Both the position numbers and the translations under genes were made by a program. Source: Sophora flavescens (lineage: Eukaryota; Streptophyta; Magnoliopsida; Fabales; Fabaceae). From it: a stretch of DNA of 64,000 nucleotides. Positions 34,401-46,040 of this stretch are shown here, piece by piece; the stretch's first letter is position 1, and each line of letters begins with the position of its first letter. The notes under the pieces are model-generated. The model made no database searches and was not told the origin of the DNA. It saw only the letters and a list, made by a program, of their open reading frames with translations. The DNA is taken from the NCBI GenBank assembly GCA_030762895.1, contig CM061067.1, forward strand, positions 104,255,888 to 104,319,887, given 5' to 3'.

Positions 34401-35450
34401 GAAGATGAACCTTGTGTCTACAAGAAGGTTAGTGGGAGCATTGTTGTTTTTCTGGTGATATATGTAGATGACATATTACTCTTTGGAAATGACATCCCTA
34501 CACTACAAAATGTAAAGACATGGTTAGGGAATTGCTTCTCTATGAAAGATTTGGGTGAAGCTACCTATGTATTGGGAATTAGAATCTATAGGGATAGATC
34601 ACTGAAATTGCTTGGCCTAAGTCAGAGTACATACATAGACAAAGTGTTGAGACGCTTTAACATGCATGAATCCAAGAAAGGACTCTTGCCTATGTCACAT
34701 GGTATATGCCTATCAAAGGCACAATCCTCTTCCACTCAAGAAGAAAGGGATCGCATGAATAAGATTCCATATGCAACCGCAATTGGATCTATCATGTATG
34801 CCATGTTATGTACTCGACCAGATGTATCGTATGCTTTAAGCATAACGAGCAGGTACCAGTCTGATCCCGATGAAAGTCACTGGTCTGCTATCAAGAACAT
34901 CCTTAAGTACTTGGGAAGAACTAAGGATTCGTTATTGGTATATGGAGGCAAGGAAGAGCTTGCTGTAAAAGGTTACACCGATGCTAGCTTCCAAACCGAT
35001 AAGGATGATTCCAGATCGCAATCTGGTTATGTGTTCTGCCTGAATGGCGGGGCGGTGAGCTGGAAGAGTTCAAAGCAAGAGACAGTCGCCGATTCTAATA
35101 CAGAGGCTGAGTATATTGCCGCCTCCAATGCAGCAAAGGAGGCTGTTTGGATCAGGAAGTTCATTGCTGAGCTTGGTACAGTTCCTAGTATTGTGGACCC
35201 CATTGATCTCTATTTTGATAACAATGGGGCCATTGCACAAGCTAAGGAACCTAGATCTCATCAGTGATCCAAACATATACTTAGGCGCTTCCATCTCATT
35301 CGAGAGATTATCGATAGAGGAGATGTGAAAATATGCAGAGTACCAACACTTGATAACGTTGCTGACCCACTTACGAAACCTCTTGCTCAACAGAAGCACG
35401 AAGGTCACACTAGATCGATGGGCATTAGATTTATGCTTGATTGGCTCTAG
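31476..35450 (+). pseudogene. C3: gag-pol polyprotein, three nonsense codons
   Basis: A single frame of 1325 codons, normal copia length, starts at ATG 31476 (accatggc context) and ends at TAG 35448. Order: capsid (UBN2-like); CCHC knuckle CFHCGRTGHWKRNC near residue 259; protease WILDTGCGSHIC near 306; integrase zinc region (WHCRLGH, CESCLLGK) and DDE core (HSDVCGPL, LRSDRGGEYLS, YERRNRTLLD); reverse transcriptase from about 838 with YVDD near 996; RNase H (GYTDASF, TEAEYIAAS, YFDNNGAI). All catalytic residues are kept. In-frame stops are TAG at 32430, TAG at 33963 and TGA at 35265; each fits CAG-to-TAG or CGA-to-TGA. No frameshift was seen. It resembles Tnt1-type elements. Confidence 0.95.
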
Positions 35451-35464
35451 TGCTAGTGGGATAT
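35451..35464 (+). other. C3: polypurine tract region
   Basis: tgctagtgggatat lies between the stop codon and the 3' LTR; the purine core is agtggga. Confidence 0.65.
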
Positions 35465-36867
35465 TGTTGGTGTAAGCCCTAGAGGCCAGTGTGTTTCTTA
35501 GACTTACATTTGTATCTTGCCATTATATATATATATGATATGAGGCATTCCAGTTTATTGTGTTACTTGTTTAAACATAATAAAGTCCTTAGAATAGAAA
35601 TTTCAGTTTAATAGAATATCAGGTACATGACTTGATCGTGAGACACTATTGAACAATGAAATACTATTCTTAAATATCCGTAGTCAAGTATTTTATTAAT
35701 AAGGACAATAATAATACATTGAGACTATTATGTGTGCAGACTGATGACCATATCTCACGGGTCATGGATATGAGATATCGAGTTGCCACATAGGTACACA
35801 TTTGATTAATGATGTACTGGATTGACCCACCATGAGAACACTACATGGAGCGTTATGTGAGTGTCATAAGTAGTTCTCATAGTGACAATGGTGTATGCAA
35901 TCCTTCGACCTGAAATCGCTACGATCCTTACATGAGGAGTCGTGTGCTTTAATATCGTCAAACGTCATCTGTAATAGGATGATTATAAAGACGGTCATTG
36001 GGCATACCACGAGCCATGCAGAGGGATGTGAGTGACCTAGATGGAATTTGTCCCTCCTACATAACAGGAGTAATATCTGTGGGCCCCCTGATAGAGTGAG
36101 ACTGTAAAATGCATGGCCGTGCTGAAATGAGTCAATATGAGATATTGACCTCATTTGTTGTTAAGTCTACTCGGGTATCAGGGAACATGATATTGAACCA
36201 TACAAGGGTGACACATTCTATGTCTTGTGTTCAATATAGATATATGGACAAAGGGATAATAATGCACATGAATATTTGTCACAGAAAGGTTTCGTCAAAT
36301 CACTGACTTTCTCACTACTTAGGTGGCAGTGATGTATTGCTAGATACCGCTCACTGTTTGTAATATTAAATGGGATTTAATATTACTACTAACGTTTTGG
36401 GAACCTATAGGGTCACACACATAAGAGCGGATCAAAAGAAGCATTAAAAGGAGAGTTGGACTCTTCTATTGGGCCTAGCGCATAGTACACGGGGCTTGGG
36501 TCAAACGCTGCTCACTAACTCACTTAAGGAGGTGCTACTATAAATAGACCAATTAAGGTATTGTGCCTACACGGTTTTTACCCTAGCCGCACATAGAGAG
36601 TGACAGTGAGCAGCATGTCTCGGTTTTCGAAGCTAGCACTGTGAGGCAGAGACGCTTCGTGTTCGTGATGTTGGACGTTCACGGGATCTGCTTGTGTGGA
36701 TACCTTAGAGACACCGTTCGTACGGTGTTCGTGATAGACGATTTCAATCAATTCTCATCGCTTCAAGAGGTAAATCTTCTAACCATGAATCATGACCATT
36801 CGCAAGGATCCTTCGATGGGAATTTTTTTCCGCTGCGTTATTTATTTTTATACGCAAATTCCCAACA
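35465..36867 (+). repeat. C3: 3' LTR
   Basis: 1403 bases, tgttggtgtaagccc ... aattcccaaca, followed by the target duplication ctaag (36868-36872). It has a shorter (TA)n run than the 5' LTR and a TATA box near 36538-36546. Confidence 0.95.
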
Positions 36868-37614
36868 CTAAGAAGCTTCGTAAGGGTTCTCGACCCTTTC
36901 TGCCTAGATCAGTACAACCAATGTCCAGCGAGCACGGCCTGTAGATGATGATGAGATTCAAGTCTCAAGTATGCTTCCGTGAAGAATATCTCCACCCATG
37001 TTCAAGAATGAAGATATGAAATGTGTTTTGATGATGATTATGTTGATTGAAGTTGATGTAATCGTTTTGATATTTTATGTTTGCTTTTCTAAAGTTTTGA
37101 TGTAAGTCATAAGTAACTAAGTTTGATTAGTTGGCTTAATAAAATTGAGAAGATAATAATGCTAACCCTCAAAATAGAAATCAATTAGAGCTATTATCAA
37201 ATGCCAAATGTTGGAAAATGTTTTTCAGGTATAAGTAATCACATACATAGTTGTATATTGGTCTACTTTAAGGAAAACTCGACATTCCTTCTAGAGTATT
37301 CAAATACCAACTCATGTATGCCATTACACATGCATTTTGGCAACTTTTGAAGGGAGTATTCGAATAGGCCTGTTAGTATTCGAATACTACCCATTTTGTT
37401 ATGTTTGTTGGGTTCTGTCACATGGAGTAATCGAATACCCTATATGAGTATTCAAATACTCACCCTAAAATTCAACAAAACTTCAGTTTTTCAGCTCCAA
37501 TTGAAGTCTATATAAAGGGTACATGTTTAAGAGTTTTAAAAACGAAATCATATGCAAAAATATACTGTTATAATGCCAAAATAGAAAGCCATCTATTCAT
37601 CCTTTGTTACAAGT
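36868..37614 (+). repeat. Second copy of the G1-LTR/C1-LTR junction
   Basis: 36868-36945 continues the G1-type LTR; from about 36946 the sequence is C1-type LTR, with the same fusion text (agcacggcct.tagatgatgatg) as at 9640-9660. It includes the gtattcgaatac array (37298-37465) and TATA box (37509-37517). It is interrupted by G3 after the target sequence caagt (37610-37614) and resumes at 49700. Confidence 0.9.
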
Positions 37615-40600
37615 TGAGACACCCCGATGTGCCCCATTGTATTGTTACATTAAATCCTTAATTATTTATTTATTTAATCACGCGCTTAACGTTAAAAATA
37701 CGTAAAAATTAAAACTTAATTAATTATTATATAACTTATGCAGATATAAAATACACCAAACTATTTTACATAAATACACACATGAGTATCCTTTATTTTA
37801 CACAACCTGCTTATAACTAACTGACACAAAACATCTTATGTGACTCACTGGCCTTAAACTAACTACGCCACATTATTAGTATCAGTAAGTTGTTCTTCAG
37901 CGTCAACTTCATACGGAACGTCGTTCAACTCTTCAACAATCTTCGTCTCGTATGGGGTTCCATCCACCTCCTCCGTAACATAGTCGTCCATATGGTCTTC
38001 TAACGTAACAAAGTAGATACACACCAAAATACAGAAATAGGGAGATAAGAAACAGTTCTATCATCATAAGTGGAAAAGATTCATAGCATATAATACAATA
38101 ACGGTCACAGACATGCATCACTCACAATTTACAATCATCCATATTTTATAACATCATCCTCTACCCTTCAACTCATGCAACTAGACCTTTATGCTGACGT
38201 GGCCACTACTAATCCTGTCACACATCCCTCGTTAGGGATGCCAGTCAGTCGTCCAAGTGACACGTTCCCCACGCCGGTGCACATTCTCATCCATGGTAGG
38301 AATGCTCATGCAAAGCAATGACACTATAGCTGCACAGTACCGTCGGTGCACACCCTGATTCTCTCTCTCTCAACTCTATCAAGGGTGCTCATGCAAAGCA
38401 ATGACACTATAGTTGCACAACTTAAATTCTAATTTGGAACGGTCTACAAGAACTTCGGACCTCATGTATCTCAAATACACGGTTATGAACAACAATGCAA
38501 CACATGATTCTCACTGACTTTTATCAATAACAACCTAGTACCTCAAGCTTTTCCTCATCACCTCCACTTACACTCTATATCACATCACTTCTATAAAATA
38601 ATAGCGAGGCACTTCTAATTCATATTCAAAACTCTCACCCAAACAAAATACTTCCAATCAATATATATCTTTCCTTAAAATTATCTAAGCATAGAATTAA
38701 ACCCAGGCAGATCATGCATAACACATTAATCAACATAATATTCCAACATCATATAAGGCAATTAACACCAAATGATTAACAAGGTCAGACTCTGTCACGG
38801 CCTGGCCGTGATAGCCATCACGGCCGTGACAGACAACAAAGACAAGAATCCTACAACACAAAACCTATCACGGCCTGGCCATGACAACCATCACGGCCGT
38901 GACAGACAACAAACATCCTCAATATCATAATATTCAAAACACCAAAACAATACGTCACATGCAGATGGAATACCTCAACCAGCGTATCACAAACAGTCAA
39001 AAGTAAATAATTCAAACATCCTCAAATATGAATAATCAACCTAAGGCGATAAACCCACAATTCCCAAATCGTCATTGGTTTTACGGAAAAGATTTCAATA
39101 CGATTTTGGTATTGTCGATTACTCGACCACTAGTAGGGTTTAGGTCGCCCTACACCATTATTATAAATTATATACTACTTATCAATTCCGACGATGGAAT
39201 GGTTCTTTCTCCCACCTGAGTTTGCACCGAAAACACGTACACGACGATCCTCGTTATTCCGCCACGAGTTAACACAACCACCTTCAACCAAACAACATAA
39301 TTATAATTAATCAACTAACACCCATCTTTGACACTTTAGGGCTAGGTTCGGCCAAGACTTAGAAAATAGGTTTAGGATAATCTTCTTAATGCCATCTTCT
39401 GGATCCTAATTACTAGAGTCTTAACTAACATAGATTACTTATTACAAGACTAAAATTTGAAACAAAATCCTCTAACCTTTAGGGTTAGGGTTTCGGCCAG
39501 GGGCTGACTTTTAGGGTTCAAAATCCTTAAAATTGCTAATCATGATTAATTCATAGATTAATGATCCTTGATTAACCTAAATCATGGATTAGTGACTAAA
39601 CAACTAAAGTTGAAACTCAAAACTTCCTATTTCTTTTATACAAGGATTCGGCCTCAACATGATCTTAGGGTTAGGTTTCTTAGTTTAATAAACCCACTTG
39701 GATTTATTAATCATACATACTAATAGCTTGATTAACAAGATCATTAATGAAAACCATGAACAAAAACTCTACCAAACCTACTTTGATAGATTCGGCCAAG
39801 GCTAGGTTTTCAAGAAAGAAATTTTTGATTACATCATGCTCTTGGATTTAGATAGTAGACATGATATCAAGAAGATAGAAAGTAGTTTCATCATCATTAG
39901 ATTTTTCTAGAATTTATTATGACTTTTCAAAGTTCTAGGGTTAGAAACTTGAAAATGATGAACAACTATGATACAAGCCTTGAATCAAGAAACTTGCTAA
40001 AGAACATAGGCATGATTAAGAATGAAGATTAGAATTTACCTCTTGAAAATCAATGACAAAGGAAATCCAAGAACTTGCTTTGCAACTTAGAACTAAGAAA
40101 CTTGGAAACTTTAGAGTTTTTAGAAAGCAAATGACCAAAGAACTAAATGAAAAGTGAGAGTAGGGTATTTATAGTGTGAGTGGCGACATCTCAAGAAAAT
40201 TCTAGATGAAGATGAGTTGTCATGTTAAAGGATCAAAATGCAATTAAGTTCTAAGGACCAAATTGCAAAGATTCCAATAGTTGAAGGACTAGTTTGCAAA
40301 TAGACAATAAAATGTCATGATGATGATTTTTGTCACATTAAATGCTAGCTTATCTTTGACTTAGTTGGCTGATTTGATGAGTCAAGGATAAGTTAAGACA
40401 AATTCAAGAACATTTGAGAATAATCTAGAATGTTGAAGAAAAACCAAGAATGATGTAGAAAAGTGTGGAACATTCTAGAAAAATCTTGATTCATCCATCA
40501 AATGAGAAAGTCATCTTCTCTCATCGGCTTATGTATTTGGGCTTGACACATTTGGGCTTAGTTTCCTTTTCTTGTTTGTTGTGGGGCCCACTTGAAGATT

Positions 40601-41277
40601 TAAGCCTTTAAGCTTAAGATAAGAACTTAAATGGGCTTTTTGAACTCAAACTATGAACTAGAATAGTTTGGGCTTCTAAGCCATGACCATTTAAGATTAG
40701 AAACAAGGATTCTAGCCCAATCCACTCAGAAAAACAAAAAAAAAACTAATTTAGGGACAAAAGGGTAATTTACAGAAAGTTCAGGGACTTAACCGTAAAA
40801 TTTCTACATTTTCTATTTAACCCTGAAAAACCTTCTAGACTTAAAAATATGATTCATCCCCTTGAATCATCTCAAAATCCTAAGAAAAACCCTCTATCGG
40901 TTTTGAGAAACTCCGAAATCTCTTCCGTCGTCTACCCGATTACGTGTTTCGCCCGAAAATATAAATTATTTTAATTTTTTTTCCAAAATAATTCTAAAAA
41001 TACAGAACTGTAGGAAATAAAATAATAATCTTAAGTCTTTCGTTCACGAATTAAAATTAGGTCTTTTGAGCAGTATAATTATACTGTCAATGGAATTCGC
41101 AGGCCGGTTTTCGCCTGACTTTCCAACCTAATTTTCAGTCATAGCTTCCTACATTCAAGTAGTATTGAGTAGTAAACTCCGTTTAATTAAAATAATTTTC
41201 TAAAACTCAAATAAATTTATAAACATATTTATATTTATATTACTGTTATTTAAAACAGCGAAATACAGGGTGTTACA
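37615..41277 (-). repeat. G3: 3' LTR
   Basis: tgagacaccccgatgtgcc ... cagggtgttaca. It has a minus-strand TATA box near 40164-40177 (gggtatttatagtg on plus). A two-unit tcacggcc palindrome cluster (38794-38905) lies about 1.25 kb downstream of it. Two ttagggttagggttt stretches near 39480 resemble telo-box motifs. Confidence 0.95.
38794..38905 (-). repeat. G3 LTR: tcacggccgtga palindrome cluster
   Basis: Two 74-base-spaced units, each pairing a long palindrome (tcacggcctggccgtga) with a short one (tcacggccgtgac). The same cluster is at 47221-47330 in the other LTR. Read on the minus strand, one unit matches a unit of the D LTR array at about 55712-55748 with only about six differences in 39 bases. 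Confidence 0.85.
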
Positions 41278-41279
41278 TT

Positions 41280-41292
41280 ACTACCCCACTTA
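41280..41292 (-). other. G3: polypurine tract
   Basis: actaccccactt on plus; complement aagtggggtagt lies next to the 3' LTR. Confidence 0.8.
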
Positions 41293-41325
41293 AAAAAAAA
41301 ATTTCGTCCTCGAAATTTACATACT

Positions 41326-41690
41326 TCAGAAAAGATGTGGATATCGTTGTTGCATATCTGCTTCACGCTCCCAAGTAGCATCTCCAGTATTTTCATCCCA
41401 TATGACCTTAACCAAAGGAATTTGTCTACCACGAAGCTCCTTAATCTCTTTATCTGCTATCCTTACAGGTAGAGCCTCATACTCTAGATTCTCTCGCAGT
41501 TGTATAGACTCAGACTCAATAACATGTGAAGGATCAGGATAATATTTTCTCAACTGAGACACGTGAAAGACATCATGAAGGTTAGCAAGATTAGGTGGTA
41601 AAGCAATATGATAAGCTACTGGACCAATCCTTCGAATAATCTGGAAAGGTCCGATGAATCTAGGAGTAAGTTTTCTAGTTTTGATAGCCC
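41326..41690 (-). pseudogene. G3: chromodomain-like C-terminus of integrase
   Basis: VSQLRKYYPDPSHVIESESI and IPLVKVIWDENTGDATWERE end near 41326 with RYPHLF. This is the Tekay/Del-type tail. Upstream, against G4 (63100), a stretch coding for GDHVFLRVTPKTGI has been deleted between two ggagg copies at about 41690, putting this tail out of frame with the integrase core. Confidence 0.85.
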
Positions 41691-43270
41691 TCCTGGAATT
41701 CTAAAGGTCTCCTTCTCTTGTTACTGTAGCTCCTTTGCCTATCCCGTGCTTCCTTCATCTTTTCCCTTATCTTCCTAACTTGTTCCGTAGTCTGTTGCAC
41801 CACATCTGGATCCAAGACTTGATTTTCACCAATCTCATACCAACATAACGGTGTCCTACACTTCCTACCATACAAAGCCTCATATGGTGCCATCCCTATA
41901 CTACTGTGAAAACGATTGTTGTAAGTAAATCCAATCAATGGCAAGAACTCATCCCAACTGCCAGTATGTTCCAAAACACAAGCTCTTAAAAGGTCCTCCA
42001 ATGATTGAATTGTCCTTTCTAACTGTCCATCCGTTTGGGGATGATAAGCAGAACTCATCCTCAACTTGGTCCCTAAAGCATGATGCAACTGTTTCCAAAA
42101 TCTAGATGTAAATCTAGGATCTCGGTCTGAAACAATGCTCGATGGCACACCATGCAACCTAACAATTTCTTTGATGTAGATTTGGGTCAACTTCTCCAAA
42201 CTATAACTTTCTCCCATAGGTAAGAAGTGAGCACACTTCGTCAACCTGTCAATGATAACCCAAATCGCATCATGTTTCTTAGGAGTTCGTGGTAGTCCAA
42301 CCACAAAATCCATAGCAATGCTATCCCATTTCCATTCTGGGATATCTAATGATTGCAATAAACCGGCTGGCTTTTGATGCTCTATCTTAGCCTTCTGACA
42401 CACTAGGCAAGATAAAACATACTCTGCTACCTCTTTCTTCATCCTTGTCCACCAAAACAATTTCTTTAGATCCTGATACATTTTAGTAGATCCCGGATGA
42501 ATACTCAACTTACTCTTATGTGCTTCTTCTAATATCAACTTCCTAAGTTCTAAATCCTCGGGCACACATATTCTATCCCTAAACCTTAGTACCCCATTTG
42601 CTCCTCTACTAAACTCAAAATTTTTACCTTCATCTATACCTCTACTTATCTCCTGTAAATATGGATCCTGAGCCTGTTTATCCTTAAGATCTCTCATAAA
42701 ATCACTACTAAAAGTGATCATACCTAAGCAAATTTTATCCTCAACCAACTCCATTCCTAAGTTCAAATCTCTGAATTGTTCCAATAATTCTAACTCTTTA
42801 ACCATCATTGAGGACACATGCAATGATTTCCTATTCAAGGCATCCGCTACTACATTCGCCTTCCCAGGATGGTATAGTAAATCAAACTCATAATCTTTGA
42901 TAAACTCCATCCATCTTCGTTGTCTCATATTCAACTCCTTTTGGTCGAATAGATACTTCAGACTTTTATGGTCACTGTAAACATTAAATTTTGCCCCATA
43001 GAGAAAGTGTCGCCATATTTTTAATGCGAACACTATGGCTGCTAATTCCAAATCATGAGTCGGATAGTTCCTCTCATGAACTCTCAATTGTCGGGAAGCA
43101 TAAGCCACCACTCTTCCCTCTTGCATTAGAACACAACCTAAACCTTGGTATGACGCATCACAGTATACGTCAAACGGTCCTAATGGATCCGGTAAAGTCA
43201 ACACAGGTGATGTGGTCAACCTTTCCTTGACTTTTGGAAACTCTGCTCCACGGTTTGTCCGTCCATACAA
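41675..43270 (-). pseudogene. G3: RNase H and integrase, long open stretch
   Basis: An open frame of about 530 codons. RNase H: FDVYCDASYQGLGCVLMQEG, YPTHDLELAAIVFALKIWRH and YHPGKANVVADALNRK. Integrase: LRKLILEEAHKSKLSIHPGS and VLSCLVCQKAKIEHQK (zinc region), IAMDFVVGLPRTP (Asp), SSIVSDRDPRFTSRFW (Asp), SSAYHPQTDGQLERT (Glu at QLE), YNNRFHSSIGMAPYEALYGR. All catalytic residues are visible. The start is not native: the frame is entered after a shift near 43270 and left through the deletion near 41690. Confidence 0.9.
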
Positions 43271-43298
43271 AAGCTGTATTTTTCCTCGTCAAGCTGCG

Positions 43299-44210
43299 TC
43301 ATAGGCAACGCAATCTTGAGAAACCCTCTATAAACCTCCGATAATATCCAGCTAACCCTAGAAAGCTTCGTACTTCACTTACTCGACTTAGGCGGTTCCC
43401 ATTTCGAACTGCCTCAACCTCGGATCTCTTTGCTATACCTTCCTTGGTGATCACATGTCCTAGAAATTGGACTTCTTCCATCCAAAACTCACACTTGGAA
43501 AGTTTAGCATAAAGCTGCCTATCCTTCAAAACTTGCAGCACGATCCTTAAATGTTTCTCATGATCTTCCCATGTACGAGAATAGATAAGGATGTCGTCGA
43601 TGAATACAACAACAAACTTATCAAGGTACGGTCTAAATATCATGTTCATATAATCCATGAACACTTTGCTGGCGCATTAGTCACACCGAACGGCATAACT
43701 AAATACTCGTAATGTCCATACCTTGTTCTAAAAGCCGTTTTTAGTATATCTTCCTTCTTTACTCTAATCGATGGTATCCGGATCTCAAATCAATCTTGGA
43801 AAATACTTGCGGCTCCTTTCAATTGATCCATCGGATCATCTATCCTAGGCAACGGATACTTATTCCTAATTGTTACCTTGTTTAACTGTCTATAATCATG
43901 CACAACCTAGCACTTCCATCTTTCTTCTTAACAAACAACACCGGAGCTCCCCATGGTGAAACACTCGGCCTTATGAATTCTTTTCCCAACATATCATCCA
44001 ACTGTTTCTTGACTCCGCCAATTCTATAGGTGACATCCGATAGGGCGCCATAGATATAGGTCCTGTCACGGTACAAGATCTATGGTGAATTCCACTTCTC
44101 GTTCGGTGGTAAGCCTGGAGCGTCGGGAGGAAAACTTCAGGAAACTCTCTCACGATAGGCATAGAATCTATACTAGGGGTCTCAATAGTTTCTACCACGA
44201 ACAACATCAC
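43299..44210 (-). pseudogene. G3: reverse transcriptase, multiply frameshifted
   Basis: Pieces in three frames. 44210-43971: VREFPEVF and PISMAPYRMSPIELAE. 44076-43882: LDDMLGKEFIRPSVSPWGAP and KKKDGSARLC. 43664-43299: MDYMNMIFRPYLDKFVVVFIDD (catalytic FIDD kept), KLSKCEFWMEEVQFLGHV, RSFLGLAGYYRRFIEG. The part between, including LNKVTI and MPFGxTNAP, is scattered across frames by single-base losses. Confidence 0.85.
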
Positions 44211-44229
44211 CGTCTTTGAGAATCGTCAC

Positions 44230-45010
44230 TCCTCATGGATACTCCTTCATTGGCATTGACTATACTAGAAAACTCAAGAAATGATAAGGTCTTACTAGAA
44301 CAGTCTAGCATTACATGGTTAGCCGAAAGCCAATCCATGCCAAGAATAACATCTATCATTTGCATAAGCAAGAGGACAAGGTCTACAATAAACGTTCTAT
44401 CCTCAACAACTATAGGACATCTGTAAACAAATAGACATAGTAGTCAAAGGATTACTAGTTGGAGTAGATATTGTAAGAGTATAAGGTAATTGAGAAACAG
44501 TTAATTTTAATTGATCCACACACTCATACGAAATAAATGAATGTGTAGCGCTGAGTCAAATAACACGTACGAGAGTCTACCAGCTATCAAACACATACCT
44601 TGTATAAGATCAGAGATTGAGAGGATTCGGCTCCCTTCACGGTAAACACTCTTCCCGGTGGCTCGAGGTCTTGCTCCCTGTTGCCCTGCTTGATATAACT
44701 CCTCTCCCAGCTCCACCCCTATTGCCTCCATTTCCTCTTCCTGCAGCTATCGGTGGTCGCCTAGCCTGCTGTCTGCAATCTCGGGCCATATGACCTATTT
44801 TCCCACAATGAAAACAACCAGGTCGCTCCCTGCAGTCTCTAAGATAATGCGGTCCTCCACATCTGAAACAAGATAAACCTTACTGCTGTTGACCAGTTCT
44901 AACCACTGGTGCTGGGGTTGGTGTCTGCACTGGTCGGGCATACGGTCTTTGTCTCCATTGAGAGTTACTACCTCCTCGCCTCTGAAAACCCGATCGAGTA
45001 GGACCACCAC
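44230..45010 (-). pseudogene. G3: zinc knuckle and protease, multiply frameshifted
   Basis: Near 44870-44795 a knuckle-like CRERPGCFHCGKIGHMARDC is readable across the frame, and a preceding CFRCGGPHYLRDC gives a second. The protease region (SATHSFISYECVDQLKL, ISTPTSNP) is readable only by switching frames around 44570-44500; the DSG active site is disrupted by missing bases. An unusual density of one-base gaps occurs between 44050 and 44760. Confidence 0.75.
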
Positions 45011-45068
45011 TCCTTAATTGTTTCTGCTCATTAGCCAGCCTCAGATCTAGACTTTCGATCGCACTGCA

Positions 45069-45810
45069 TCATTCCACTAGTTCTGGAAAACTCTGGATAT
45101 CAAGAGATACTATAGCCCTCTGAAGTTCATGTCGGAGTCCTTCCTCAAACCTTCTACATTGCCAATCTTCATCTGGGAATCTCTGATAAAATTCAGAATA
45201 CTTAATCAGAGCCTCGAACCGTGATGCATAATCACCAACAGTCATGTTGCCCTGTTTGAGACTCATGAATTCCCTTTCTTTCTCGCGTCGAACTAGACGC
45301 GGAAAATACTTCTCAAAGAAACAGCCACTGAATAGCTGCCAGTTGATAACTCTGCCTTCGGCATCCAGCAATCTTCGCTTGCCTCTCCACCAAGACTCTG
45401 CTCCTCCAGTTAGCATGAAGGCAGCATACGTCACCTTCCTATCCTCTCTGCAGTGCATTGTATCGAATATCTTCTCGATTTCTTGTATCCACCATTCTGC
45501 CTTCTCTAGATCATAATCTCCTCGGAATTGGGGTGGCTTCCCTTTCAGGAAAGTAGCCATTCCGGCATCTTCAGCTGCAGCAACTCTCCTTTGATTCTGT
45601 TGTTCCTGCTGTTCTTTGTTCATCTGTAGCATCTCGGCGATTCTCTTTGTGTTTGTAATAACAGAGCAATAACTATGTTTTTCATGGTATCTTGAGTCTC
45701 GAGATGACTCTCCTCCACTTCAGTATGATTATTTTCCACATTGTTAGCTCCCACAATTCTTTCGGGGAGTTACTCATTCTTGTAAATCGGCGTCCTTTTC
45801 CACGAGCCAT
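45069..45810 (-). pseudogene. G3: gag
   Basis: The frame from 45632 reads ATFLKGKPPQFRGDYDLEKA, WIQEIEKIFDTMHCREDRKV, AAFMLTGGAESWWRGKRR, KYFPRLVRREKEREFMSLKQ and RFEEGLRHELQRAIVSLDIQ, the Retrotrans_gag signature. The true start is probably MARGKGRRFTR at about 45810, in another frame, so there is a shift in the N-terminal region. A TGA at 45068 (tgc atc atg a context) ends the frame before the zinc knuckles. Confidence 0.85.
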
Positions 45811-46023
45811 GATTCTGTAAAAGAAATCATTTGCTCTTATCAGTATGACATATAATACCACATAGACCAGTATATAAATACCATATGCCACACTAATGTT
45901 AATTAACGCATCGGATTCGGACACACTACCCATCTTCTAAGCATAGTCGAAATCCGATGTGGATTCAACTAGACACGGCCAGTAACAACTTCCTAGACCT
46001 CACAGTCCGATTAGAATCGAACT

Positions 46024-46035
46024 GCTCTGATACCA
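46024..46035 (-). other. G3: primer binding site (tRNA-iMet)
   Basis: gctctgatacca on plus, complement of tggtatcagagc, five bases from the 5' LTR. Confidence 0.9.
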
Positions 46036-46040
46036 CCAAA

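Larger units (their letters stand above)
28310..36867 (+). mobile_element. C3: complete Ty1/copia element
   Basis: An 8.56 kb element with two LTRs (28310-29721 and 35465-36867), PBS, one gag-pol frame, a polypurine tract and a 5-base target duplication ctaag (28305-28309 and 36868-36872). It splits the second copy of the G1-type LTR fragment. About 25 substitutions were counted by eye between the LTRs (about 1.8%), so insertion was fairly recent. The polyprotein is disabled by three nonsense codons. Confidence 0.95.

Noticed and set aside
39470..39505. Interstitial telomere repeat (ttagggttagggttt)
   Set aside because: Only about two degenerate units, and identical in both G3 LTRs (also near 47905), so it is part of the LTR; at most a telo-box-like motif.
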